Origin: Antedon mediterranea
Lineage: Eukaryota; Echinodermata; Crinoidea; Comatulida; Antedonidae
Assembly: GCF_964355755.1 (NCBI RefSeq)
Contig: NC_092671.1
Location: 7,329,001 to 7,393,000 of the forward strand
DNA: 64,000 nucleotides
Direction: 5' to 3'
Shown one piece after another: positions 48,001 through 50,300 of the stretch. The position numbers and the translations under genes were made by a program. Position 1 is the first letter of the stretch, and every line of letters begins with the position of its first letter. The notes beneath the pieces were generated by a model. The model did no database searches. It worked only from the letters and a program-made list of their open reading frames with translations, and had not been told where the DNA came from.

Positions 48001-49113
48001 CATATTTATAGTAATCGGATTGGAACAAAAAACTGTGTAAAACAGTTGAACTGTGGATATTTATTAACCACTTGATATAAATTATGTGATTCTTTATTCT
48101 GTTTCTAATCTATGCTGTTAGTGTTACAATAGTGGCAGGGAACAACCTGGCTAAATCATTAGCAGACAAATAGTTTCTGGCTAATTATTAATAATAACAT
48201 TTTTTTATAGAATAATCTGTGAGAAATTTACAGTTTCTCAAGAAAATTAGATCCACACGGTTTGGGAGGTCTGTCTTTTGAAGTATACAGGACAATGTAA
48301 TACCTGTACCTCTGTAATTCACCTTATAAACTAATGTGGGTGGATGCATGTCTGTTTGCTGTTTTAAATTTAACAATGTTTGTGAAAACAAACAATGTAT
48401 ACCTACTACCAAGTAATCTGATAAACCAAGTATTCAAATATAGATTTTAGAGATATTATTTTTGTTTTGTGATGGTTATAAACGCTTTCCTTGAGTTTAA
48501 AAAACAAATGTTAATTAAGAATACTTTATAGAAGTAGTTAATAACTTTGGAGAAGAAGAACTGAATTGATTCCTAAACTAAAGTTGTTTTTTTTATACAA
48601 TTATTATGCATATATTTAGTAGAATTGGATGCCAATGACATAATAAATTCAATTTAGGGTTAATGGCAATAACCTCGGTTAAAAATGCTGGCTTTAATTT
48701 GTTAATGGGAGTAAATTAGAAAAGACCTGTATTCTCACCTGTCCAAGGTCGATGGTGACATTGACGGCATTATAGGTTGATCCTCTGGACAAAGGAGGGC
48801 TTTGCCACCATCTTTCAGTACCATCTATTGCGTATTCAACTGGATGTCTTGATAGAAGATCGGTCATTTCGCAAGAATCACAATACTGTCCATTGACAAT
48901 GATATCTTTTTCACTCGGACGAAAGCCGTCGCCAGTGTTGCCGGTAATTTTACAGTACAGCTCATCGCCTTGGTCCCCACACGTTGAAGTTGCCGAGATC
49001 TTCTTACCCTGGGCGATGTTGAATGAGGGTGGACTGAGGGCTTGGTTTTGGCATTGGATCATCCCAACGCCTAAAAAGCACACACATATGGCAAATGTAA
49101 TTTTAGAAGACAT
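1..49113 (-). CDS. LAMA5: Laminin subunit alpha, alpha-5/LanA class (3' end beyond window)
   Basis: Large basement-membrane glycoprotein chain. It pairs with beta and gamma chains through its coiled coil, polymerises through its LN domain and binds cell receptors through LG domains. I place 68 coding exons between 276 and 49113, about 3,480 residues, close to the ~3,700 of known alpha-5/LanA chains. Domain order is signal peptide, LN, LEa, LF (IV''), LEb, L4, LEc, coiled coil, LG1-5. The LF domain separates this class from alpha-1/2, which have two L4 domains instead. Splice phases agree at the junctions I checked, except LG1 to LG2. The exon ending at 276 stops after a YIGGIPG-type motif, so the Cys-containing end of LG5 and the stop codon lie left of position 1. 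Family and class are certain; exon edges are read by eye from GT/AG sites. Confidence 0.95.
276..1035 (-). CDS. LAMA5: Laminin exons 67-68: LG5 domain, incomplete
   Basis: Exons are 811-1035 and 276-392. They read [29 protein letters not shown], then [14 protein letters not shown] and [10 protein letters not shown]. The second exon must start at the TTTTTAG acceptor (right edge 392), because the open reading further upstream (to 495) breaks the LG pattern with an unrelated hydrophobic stretch. The intron runs from 275 off the left edge, so the last LG5 strand with its Cys pair and the stop codon are missing here. Confidence 0.86.
1350..1430 (-). repeat. SINE/LINE 3' tail with (ATT)n
   Basis: The minus strand reads AAAGCGCATTGAGAGCC and GCGCTATATAAGAACAG followed by ATT repeats. 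It shares the GCGC..TATATAA plus ATT-repeat form with the SINE at 22904 and the LINE at 4378. Confidence 0.5.
1537..3870 (-). CDS. LAMA5: Laminin exons 63-66: LG3-LG4 linker and LG4 domain
   Basis: Exons are 3607-3870, 2992-3178, 2180-2329 and 1537-1693. The first encodes a linker rich in Glu, Thr and Pro ([19 protein letters not shown]), typical of the protease-sensitive spacer between LG3 and LG4. LG4 follows: [33 protein letters not shown] and FVGCIKDF, ending with [10 protein letters not shown]. The donor at 3607 (AG/GTTTAA) was preferred to 3614 because only it keeps frame with the next exon. Confidence 0.88.
2773..2905. mobile_element. Foldback MITE (family F), copy 1, one end degraded
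   Basis: Family F has ends AAGCTCTGTCTACACTATC and inverse, and an interior that pairs with itself (GTGATGTGCCCATATATGG against CCATATTTGGGCACATCAC). This copy keeps the left end and the hairpin stem. Confidence 0.6.
3335..3480 (-). mobile_element. Probable LINE 3' terminal fragment
   Basis: The minus strand reads TTGCCCCACGTGGGATGAAT then AAAGAATTTGACC, a compact stem followed by ATAAAG as seen at 3' ends of CR1-like LINEs. An A-rich stretch lies to its side. No protein remnant is seen. Confidence 0.4.
4158..5453 (-). CDS. LAMA5: Laminin exons 60-62: LG3 domain
   Basis: Exons are 5319-5453, 4955-5091 and 4158-4310. They encode [53 protein letters not shown] and [21 protein letters not shown]. 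The strand region after GTLF is shorter than in most LG domains. The middle intron holds a LINE 3' fragment and a short repeat copy. Confidence 0.88.
4378..4660 (-). mobile_element. LINE fragment, C-terminal RT end with ATT-repeat tail
   Basis: The minus frame reads [20 protein letters not shown] and [10 protein letters not shown], the common C-terminal signature of L2/CR1-type LINE polyproteins. The 3' end carries GCGCTTTACAAATTG and an (ATT)n tail at 4378-4394. This tail resembles SINE tails in the window. Confidence 0.7.
4720..4880. repeat. Dispersed repeat, ACACCTAAATGG family, copy 1
   Basis: CACCTAAATGGATTCTTGTC then ATTTGATTG and GGTCACATGATG. The same block recurs at 6450 and 7210, so this is an unclassified transposon end. 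Confidence 0.5.
5618..7142 (-). CDS. LAMA5: Laminin exons 57-59: LG2 domain
   Basis: Exons are 6804-7142, 5931-6029 and 5618-5741. The large first exon covers [14 protein letters not shown] and [20 protein letters not shown]. The second has [13 protein letters not shown]. The third has [12 protein letters not shown] and ends ALGCIPEQ, giving the paired LG cysteines. The three junctions are phase-consistent. Confidence 0.9.
6440..6715. repeat. Dispersed repeat, ACACCTAAATGG family, copy 2
   Basis: AACACCTAAATGGATACC, GTCATTTGATTGGATGATTG and GGGTCACATGAT. The longest copy; the right part is GC-richer and includes GACAACACGTCACTTGAG. Confidence 0.5.
7210..7335. repeat. Dispersed repeat, ACACCTAAATGG family, copy 3
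   Basis: AACACCTCAATAAATTCTTG, GTCATTTGATTGAACGATTG and GGGTCACATGGCG. Lies just upstream of the LG2 exon, in the intron where an LG1 exon is missing. Confidence 0.5.
8342..9392 (-). CDS. LAMA5: Laminin exons 54-56: LG1 domain (C-terminal part not found)
   Basis: Exons are 9222-9392, 8607-8743 and 8342-8477. They read [21 protein letters not shown], then WSEVSIKR and finally [13 protein letters not shown], the usual course of an LG fold. LG1-3 of alpha chains contribute to integrin binding. The Cys-bearing strand that should follow (…GC[IL]…C) is not seen between 7143 and 8341, and the 8342 donor (phase 0) does not match the next acceptor, which needs two bases. A phase-matched alternative donor exists 34 bases further on (AGAAA/GTATTTG), but using it would leave LG1 without that region. 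Confidence 0.8.
8798..8945. repeat. Inverted-repeat fragment in laminin LG1 intron
   Basis: GGCACCAGCAAATCAAATCA and TTTTGATTTGCCGGTGCC form an interior hairpin after TTCACATCTGTTCCGGC. Probably a MITE remnant with one end lost. Confidence 0.45.
9423..9558. mobile_element. Foldback MITE (family F), copy 2
   Basis: Both terminal repeats present: TAAGCTCTGTCTACACTA on the left and TAGTGTAGACAAGGCTTTA on the right, with GTGATGTGCCC and the GACATCATCATG centre. Confidence 0.7.
9625..14374 (-). CDS. LAMA5: Laminin exons 45-53: domains II/I, long coiled coil
   Basis: Exons are 14264-14374, 14041-14152, 13644-13799, 13096-13289, 11877-12290, 11642-11729, 11331-11447, 10347-10529 and 9625-9779. The translated stretches are rich in Ala, Leu, Glu, Lys and Asn with heptad spacing and little Pro or Gly (for example [16 protein letters not shown] and [19 protein letters not shown]). 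Such alpha-chain helices wind with beta and gamma chains to form the laminin long arm. The largest exon, 11877-12290, is about 138 codons. The donor at 10347 has an alternative GT four bases further into the intron. Confidence 0.88.
10245..10332. mobile_element. Foldback MITE (family F), copy 3, interior only
   Basis: Contains GATGTGCCCAAATATGG twice-related units and ATGACATCATCATGTCC; both outer ends are missing. It borders a laminin coiled-coil exon. Confidence 0.5.
10757..11060 (-). mobile_element. Inverted-repeat element with tRNA-like core
   Basis: Ends are GTACATAAGTTGGGGACC (10757) and its inverse GGTCCCCAACTTATGTAC (to 11060). Inside, 10862-10933 on the minus strand reads like a tRNA, with TGTGTAGTTGAGTGGATT and B box GGGTTCGAATCCC. 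No intron gene or protein remnant is seen. Confidence 0.55.
12527..13068. mobile_element. Foldback MITE (family F), copy 4, split by a LINE fragment
   Basis: Left half 12527-12582 begins AAGCTCTGTCTACAC; right half 12979-13068 ends GTGTAGACTAAGCTTTA. The halves are complementary parts of one MITE. Confidence 0.65.
12583..12978 (-). mobile_element. Decayed LINE 3' fragment inserted in a MITE
   Basis: The minus frame gives [20 protein letters not shown], the LINE C-terminal signature with the usual Trp codon mutated to TAG. A poly-T run on plus (12657-12671) fits a 3' tail or internal A-tract. It splits a foldback MITE whose halves lie at 12527-12582 and 12979-13068. Confidence 0.6.
13443..13582. 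mobile_element. Foldback MITE (family F), copy 5
   Basis: Complete: CTGTCTACACTATCAAAC to GTTTGATAGTGTAGACAG, with the direct ATATGGTAGTGATAT doublet in the stem. Intron between coiled-coil exons. Confidence 0.7.
13852..14010. mobile_element. MITE, CTGTAGCCAC family, copy 1
   Basis: Left AGTGCTGTAGCCACAAGAAA, right TACTGGTAGCTATGGCCCT. The interior includes AAAGTGG..AAGAAAAG..GGTCAGGTTGAAAC, shared with the other two copies. Confidence 0.6.
14723..19495 (-). CDS. LAMA5: Laminin exons 38-44: LEc repeats and entry to the coiled coil
   Basis: Exons are 19382-19495, 18873-19000, 18183-18263, 16722-16933, 15951-16051, 15553-15733 and 14723-15000. They encode LE repeats such as [54 protein letters not shown] and [13 protein letters not shown]. 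The last exon carries [18 protein letters not shown], the Cys pair and Leu-rich start where the three laminin chains meet. The 16934-18182 intron holds a transposon fragment with CCTCCGCC-type termini. Confidence 0.92.
16368..16499. mobile_element. MITE, AAGCC..CCACTA family
   Basis: Left AAGCCAATTTTCCACTAGCC and AAATTTATTTGCGCG; right CTTAGTGGAAAATAGGCTT. About 132 bp, laminin intron. Confidence 0.7.
17085..17790. mobile_element. Transposon remnant with CCTCCGCC-type inverted ends
   Basis: Starts TTACCTCCGCCAAGGAGGC and ends with the partial inverse GCGGAGGTATGCCCTCTCGG. An (TTTG)n run and TAGCAGGATTACTCAAAAAG follow the left end, a form I associate with elements common in marine invertebrates. 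No protein remnant is seen. Confidence 0.5.
19610..19740 (-). mobile_element. LINE 3' end, related to the 24-kb element
   Basis: An A-rich tail (TTTTATTTTTATTTTTATT on plus) is followed by CCGCCACTTACAG, which resembles CCGCCCCTTACAG beside the tail of the LINE at 24183. Only the 3' end is present. It lies next to a laminin L4 exon. Confidence 0.55.
19781..23370 (-). CDS. LAMA5: Laminin exons 33-37: L4 (domain IV) module
   Basis: Exons are 23215-23370, 21153-21251, 20782-20862, 20173-20294 and 19781-19886. Key pieces are [19 protein letters not shown]-like residues (read [13 protein letters not shown]), then [22 protein letters not shown], and [20 protein letters not shown], followed by [16 protein letters not shown]. 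This is the canonical L4 order, inserted between two halves of an LE repeat. There is only one L4, as expected for the alpha-5 class. The intron after the first L4 exon holds a SINE and a 1.27-kb minisatellite. Confidence 0.92.
20505..20650. mobile_element. Pogo-like MITE with CTCTCAATACC ends
   Basis: CTCTCTCAATACCGGACACC at left and GGTATTGGAAGAGTTGACTG at right, roughly inverse. A different family from P. Laminin intron. Confidence 0.5.
21587..22857. repeat. 47-bp minisatellite, about 27 copies
   Basis: Unit contains GGAGTATCCCCTGTATGGTA and CCCCTGAATAGAGGTTTCC. Copies differ by a few bases; one lacks a C (near 22256). The unit resembles the terminus of MITE family P, and GGTTCTACTCTA, a family P end, follows the last copy. 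Confidence 0.9.
22904..23213 (+). mobile_element. tRNA-derived SINE ending at a laminin splice donor
   Basis: The head is tRNA-like: A-box-like TGGCGCAGTGTGTTGG and B box GGTTCGAATCC, 55 bases apart, folding roughly as a tRNA. The body continues to GGCGCTATATAAATTTAGGA and an ATT-repeat tail at 23200-23213. The tail stops at the donor of the first L4 exon (left edge 23215). The element is antisense to the laminin gene. Confidence 0.75.
23391..23520. repeat. 29-bp tandem repeat, about 4.5 copies
   Basis: Unit GATATAACTAACTGATATAA plus TAATACAAA, almost identical copies, in a laminin intron next to the first L4 exon. Confidence 0.85.
23683..23756. repeat. Near-perfect 37-bp-arm palindrome
   Basis: CTATTTCGTGAG..TACCTACCTGCATAGACTC runs into its own reverse complement with no spacer and about two mismatches. 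It lies 30 bases from the laminin exon at 23786. Confidence 0.8.
23786..27076 (-). CDS. LAMA5: Laminin exons 28-32: end of LF and LEb repeats
   Basis: Exons are 26868-27076, 26317-26447, 25742-25812, 25379-25523 and 23786-23929. The first finishes LF with [20 protein letters not shown] and opens the LE repeats ([20 protein letters not shown]). Later repeats include [19 protein letters not shown] and [17 protein letters not shown]. The last exon ends with [10 protein letters not shown] and LYRQQ, the usual run-in to the L4 domain. The intron 23930-25378 carries a truncated LINE on the same strand. Confidence 0.91.
24025..24155. mobile_element. Foldback MITE (family F), copy 6
   Basis: Ends AAGTTCTGTCTGTCAAAC and GATTGTGTTGACAGAGCTT, with GGACATGATGATGTCATATC in the centre. 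It abuts the tail side of the LINE at 24183. Confidence 0.65.
24183..25345 (-). mobile_element. 5'-truncated LINE, reverse transcriptase C-terminal half
   Basis: An open frame (coding from about 25340 down to 24313) shows reverse-transcriptase motifs [20 protein letters not shown] and FADDLKLF (the F/YADD active-site box), then [12 protein letters not shown] and [10 protein letters not shown], and a C-terminal region with [10 protein letters not shown]. This order fits the Jockey/CR1 group of non-LTR retrotransposons. The 5' part (endonuclease and first RT motifs) is missing. The 3' end is an A-rich tail of AATAAA-like units at 24183-24215. It sits in a laminin intron, sense to the gene. The frame is intact for about 314 codons, so insertion is fairly recent. 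Confidence 0.85.
25858..26012. mobile_element. Pogo-like MITE (family P), copy 1
   Basis: Family P ends resemble CAGTAGAACCTCTATTAA then GGGGACAC, similar to the CAGTAGAACC ends of pogo/Tigger elements. Here CTCTATTAAGGGGACACC begins the element and GGGGTTCTACTAT ends it. Confidence 0.55.
27256..27505 (+). mobile_element. tRNA-derived SINE with poly(A) tail
   Basis: A-box-like TGGCTTGGTGGTTATG and B box GGGTTCAAGTCCC are 35 bases apart. A body of about 150 bp follows, ending in an A-run at 27491-27503. A body copy of the same family lies at 53961-54124 on the minus strand, and a related head at about 34930. Confidence 0.7.
27508..27601. mobile_element. Pogo-like MITE (family P), short copy
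   Basis: AAGGGGACACCCATTGGAAA at left and GTTTTCTACCGTAGT at right, directly after the SINE tail at 27505. Confidence 0.45.
27660..33073 (-). CDS. LAMA5: Laminin exons 16-27: LF (domain IV'') module
   Basis: Exons are 32914-33073, 32576-32702, 32100-32245, 31388-31482, 31044-31212, 30553-30713, 30032-30143, 29408-29493, 29057-29189, 28802-28928, 28052-28200 and 27660-27775. The segment starts [20 protein letters not shown] and includes [28 protein letters not shown] and [14 protein letters not shown], all typical of the LF module of alpha-5/LanA chains. The small exon 29408-29493 ([18 protein letters not shown]) was found by phase logic: its neighbours do not join in frame without it, and with it they do. 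This module has no known enzymatic role; it is a globular part of the short arm. Confidence 0.88.
28294..28770. mobile_element. Foldback MITE (family F), copy 7, split by a SINE
   Basis: Left half ends in CAGTGATAT at 28368, right half restarts ATATGACATCATTG at 28690 and ends AGTGTAGACAGAGCTTA. The SINE lies between. Confidence 0.7.
28369..28689 (-). mobile_element. tRNA-Ser/Leu-like SINE inserted in a MITE
   Basis: On the minus strand the head reads GTGGCCGAGCGGTTAAGAC (A box) and GGGGTTCGAGGCTC (B box), with a long variable-arm-like spacer as in class II tRNAs. The body contains GGACTATAAACCGTAGGTCC. It splits a foldback MITE (28294-28368 and 28690-28770). A body copy is at 60358-60520. 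Confidence 0.75.
29582..29708. mobile_element. Pogo-like MITE (family P), copy 2
   Basis: CAGTAGAACCTCTATTAAGG at the left and GTGTCCCCTGGATAAGAG near the right end. Confidence 0.55.
29855..30000. mobile_element. Pogo-like MITE (family P), copy 3
   Basis: ATACAGTAGACTCCTATTAA and GGTTCTACTGTAT bracket 146 bp and are inverse at the outer 10 bases. It ends about 30 bp from an LF exon. Confidence 0.6.
30863..31010. mobile_element. MITE, CTGTAGCCAC family, copy 2
   Basis: AGTGATGTAGCCACGAGAAA at left and GTGGCTACAGCCCTG at right; interior shares GTTCAGGTTGAAACTTGACC with copy 1. Confidence 0.6.
31538..31729. repeat. 48-bp tandem repeat, 4 copies
   Basis: Unit starts GACAATGCTGTGGGTATCAG and includes CTCAATGGAGATAC. 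Copies are nearly identical. As 48 is a multiple of three it creates an open frame, which is not a gene. Confidence 0.85.
32402..32475. mobile_element. Partial MITE, AAGCC..CCACTA family
   Basis: GGTTTTCCCCTAGGCGAATT followed by TGCTTGCG resembles the left ends of the copies at 16368 and 53335. No right end is clear. It is about 100 bp from the LF exon at 32576. Confidence 0.4.
33106..33520 (-). mobile_element. LINE fragment with (AATTG)n tail
   Basis: Around 33425-33510 the minus frame reads [18 protein letters not shown], again the LINE C-terminal motif. The 3' end is an AATTG repeat (33106-33134 on plus as TCAAT units). Stops interrupt the frame. Confidence 0.6.
33738..39847 (-). CDS. LAMA5: Laminin exons 4-15: LEa array of laminin-type EGF repeats
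   Basis: Exons are 39729-39847, 39372-39462, 38916-39050, 38682-38819, 38102-38239, 37857-37994, 37613-37750, 37214-37354, 36849-36925, 35147-35299, 34622-34727 and 33738-33837. They encode consecutive eight-Cys LE repeats (for example [18 protein letters not shown] and [18 protein letters not shown]). Six successive exons are 135-141 bp and carry about one repeat each, the pattern expected from repeat-by-exon duplication. These rods space the LN domain from the rest of the short arm. The intron between 35300 and 36848 carries an 18-bp minisatellite; others carry LINE 3' ends. Confidence 0.92.
33885..34205 (-). mobile_element. Second LINE 3' fragment with (AATTG)n tail
   Basis: The minus strand near 34130-34185 reads [19 protein letters not shown], which matches the R..FRNSF.PSAIR.LN ending of many LINE proteins. 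The 3' tail is an AATTG repeat near 33890. A third tail of this type, without coding part, is at 63103-63170. Confidence 0.55.
34288..34405. mobile_element. Foldback MITE (family F), copy 8
   Basis: Short complete copy: AAGCTCTGTCTACACTATC to GATAGTGTAGATAGAGCTT, with TATGTGCCCATATTTGG inside. Confidence 0.7.
34930..35100 (+). mobile_element. Degenerate SINE with tRNA-like head
   Basis: TGGTGGTTTCGATGC and GGATTCAAATCC stand in A- and B-box positions and resemble the head at 27256, but the body has diverged. Laminin intron. Confidence 0.4.
35440..35548. repeat. Short imperfect tandem repeat (ATGAACACATTT)
   Basis: Roughly 12-14-base units of ATGAACACATTT and variants, in the intron after a laminin LEa exon. 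Confidence 0.6.
35959..36798. repeat. 18-bp minisatellite, about 46 copies with higher-order structure
   Basis: Unit ATGATTCAGTTAAACGGC with variants (AATGGC, TTTAATGG, AACGTC). A block of about ten unit variants, including an in-array deletion (AAACGCATG, AAATGCATG), repeats at about 36350 and 36530. The unit length makes long open frames of a hexapeptide, which are not coding. Confidence 0.9.
39944..40109. mobile_element. Foldback MITE (family F), copy 9, most complete
   Basis: Both ends intact (AAGCTCTGTCTACACTATC and its inverse), flanked by TA on each side, consistent with a TA target duplication. Whole element about 160 bp and nearly palindromic. Confidence 0.75.
40186..41193 (-). CDS. 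LAMA5: Laminin exons 2-3: rest of LN domain, first LE module
   Basis: Exon 2 (40957-41193) starts [18 protein letters not shown] and includes [18 protein letters not shown], the standard LN core, then ESDC and a predicted [14 protein letters not shown]. Exon 3 (40186-40570) holds [14 protein letters not shown], then the LN end with LLGHL and [14 protein letters not shown], and passes into the first LE repeat ([11 protein letters not shown], then [17 protein letters not shown]). The exons are separated by a short intron (40571-40956) and preceded by the 7.5-kb first intron. Every conserved Cys I expect at the LN/LE junction is present. Confidence 0.93.
40812..40940. mobile_element. Pogo-like MITE (family P), copy 4, degraded
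   Basis: Contains GGGACACTTTCCAGTGATA and ends GGTGTCCCTATTCTACTGTA next to laminin exon 2. The left terminus is lost. Confidence 0.45.
41794..41973. mobile_element. MITE with perfect 25-bp terminal inverted repeats
   Basis: The left end begins TTTTGGATGATCCAAAGT at 41794, and 41949-41973 is its exact 25-base reverse complement. Total 180 bp, no coding capacity. Laminin intron 1. Confidence 0.8.
42229..42402. repeat. 58-bp tandem repeat, 3 copies
   Basis: Unit includes CATCTCTTGACTGGGGCAGA and TTGCTTGAGGGAAGACTTAC; nearly identical copies in laminin intron 1. Confidence 0.85.
42690..42816. mobile_element. MITE, CTGTAGCCAC family, copy 3
   Basis: AGTGATGTAGACACGAGAAA to GGTGGCTATGGCTCTA, with an internal deletion relative to copies 1 and 2. 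Confidence 0.55.
43283..43456. mobile_element. Foldback MITE (family F), copy 10, with a duplicated end
   Basis: The left end TAAGCTCTGTCAAACTGTG occurs twice in tandem (28-bp repeat) before the element continues; right end GTGTAGACAGAGCTTTA. Confidence 0.65.
44651..44800. mobile_element. MITE with ~34-bp imperfect terminal inverted repeats
   Basis: Left end ACTTTTTGGCC..ATCACACTTAAG, right end CTAAGTGTGAT..GGCCAAAAGT. About 150 bp, in laminin intron 1. Confidence 0.7.
44801..48739. other. Right part of laminin intron 1, no gene seen
   Basis: AT-rich intronic DNA. The open frames here are short, low in complexity and without homology I recognise. No tandem array or inverted-repeat element was seen. 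First introns of laminin genes often carry enhancers, but I cannot point to one. Confidence 0.6.
48740..49113 (-). CDS. LAMA5: Laminin exon 1: start codon, signal peptide, start of LN domain
   Basis: The chosen start is the ATG at 49111-49113. It opens a signal peptide, [18 protein letters not shown], with a hydrophobic core and likely cleavage near IQC-QNQ. An in-frame ATG lies 23 codons upstream (49182), but it would bury the signal peptide. A TTTTTTCG..AATAG stretch near 49131 could be an acceptor for a non-coding 5' exon. The LN domain begins with [19 protein letters not shown] and contains the YCxxC-type segment and [18 protein letters not shown], which are LN hallmarks. The exon ends at LGQ before a GTGAGA donor. 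LN domains mediate laminin network assembly outside the cell. Confidence 0.92.
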
Positions 49114-49489
49114 TATCGCAATATATTTACCTATTACGAAAAAAGGTTTAGGCACACAGTGCAGCACATTTAACCCAACCACTTTCTTCGGTCGCTCTCA
49201 ATCAGTGATTAGATTTGTTTACTAAGCACGATGACGATTAGGTGATAGTGGAGGGCTTTGCATGATTTCAACCAATCAGAACGCTCGAGGTAAACTTATT
49301 ACAGCATGGGCCTATAAACACACACCAGGGAATTTTAATAGCAAATAGTTTGCGTGTGGCTGAATAAATCAATGAATAAATCACAAGAAAATCGGCACCT
49401 TGTCGGAACATAATACCTTGGAATTGTTTTAAATGTTTTGCTTTTCTTTAATCTTGATGTGTGTGTGAATTAACAACCAAAGATAAAGA
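49114..49489 (-). promoter_or_regulatory. Short intergenic interval, presumed laminin promoter and 5' UTR
   Basis: This is all that separates the laminin ATG from the candidate BAZ2 poly(A) site. No TATA box is placed convincingly on the minus strand. If a non-coding first exon exists (possible acceptor at about 49131), the true promoter may lie further right, inside the presumed BAZ2 3' UTR. Confidence 0.3.
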
Positions 49490-49512
49490 CAACACACTTA
49501 ACATTTTCAGTA

Positions 49513-49518
49513 CTTTAT
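49513..49518 (-). terminator. Candidate polyadenylation signal for BAZ2
   Basis: Canonical AATAAA on the minus strand with a GT-rich element (TGTTAAGTGTGTTGTC) beginning about 15 bases downstream. It fits a cleavage site near 49490-49500, about 0.4 kb before the laminin start codon. Confidence 0.4.
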
Positions 49519-49749
49519 TCACAAATTCCTACAAGACACTATTAAAGTTACAAAGAATACGAAAAGCACACAACACTATTCAAGATGATAACCTCTTGAA
49601 TTCTAATCGTTTTTAATAATTTAATTCTTAATTTAATCAAATAGAAGCACACTGATAAGTACTAAATCTGACGAATATCTGCCTCAGTCATGTGACATCA
49701 CATGACACCGAAAGCAGCCTATATAAAACACTATAAATGAACCATCCAT

Positions 49750-50300
49750 AATATATGGATGTGACTATTATAAAGGATAATCAACAATTCGGATATCACT
49801 GTTACAGGACAATCCAGAATACAGGGATGTCATTATTAAGGGACAATCCAAAATACAGGGATGTCACTATGATGGGACAATCTGCAATTATAAGAATGTC
49901 ACTCTATTATGAAGGAACAATCCAATATACATGGATGTCACTCTATGAAAGGACAATCCACTATACATGGATGTCACTCTATTATGAAGGAACAATCCAC
50001 TATACATGGATGTCACTCTATGAAAGGACAATCCACTATACATGGATGTCACTCTATGAAGGGACAATCCACTATACATGGATGTCACTCTATGAAGGGA
50101 CAATCCACTATACATGGATGTCACTCTATGAAGGGACAATCCACTATACATGGATGTCACTCTATGAAGGGACAATCCAAAATACAAGGATGTCACTATG
50201 ATGGACAATCCACAATATAGGTATGTCGTTATGATGGGACAATCCACAATATACAGCCTATGAAAGGACAATCCACAATTCATGGATGTCTACTAAAAAG
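49750..50300. repeat. 36-bp minisatellite, about 14 copies
   Basis: Unit GGACAATCCACTATACATGG plus ATGTCACTCTATGAAG. Central copies are almost identical; flanking ones are diverged. It lies in the presumed BAZ2 3' UTR. Confidence 0.85.

Noticed and set aside
49755-50283. Open frames on both strands with a 12-residue repeat
   Set aside because: They follow from the 36-bp unit; all frames stay open because the unit lacks stops, not because of selection.
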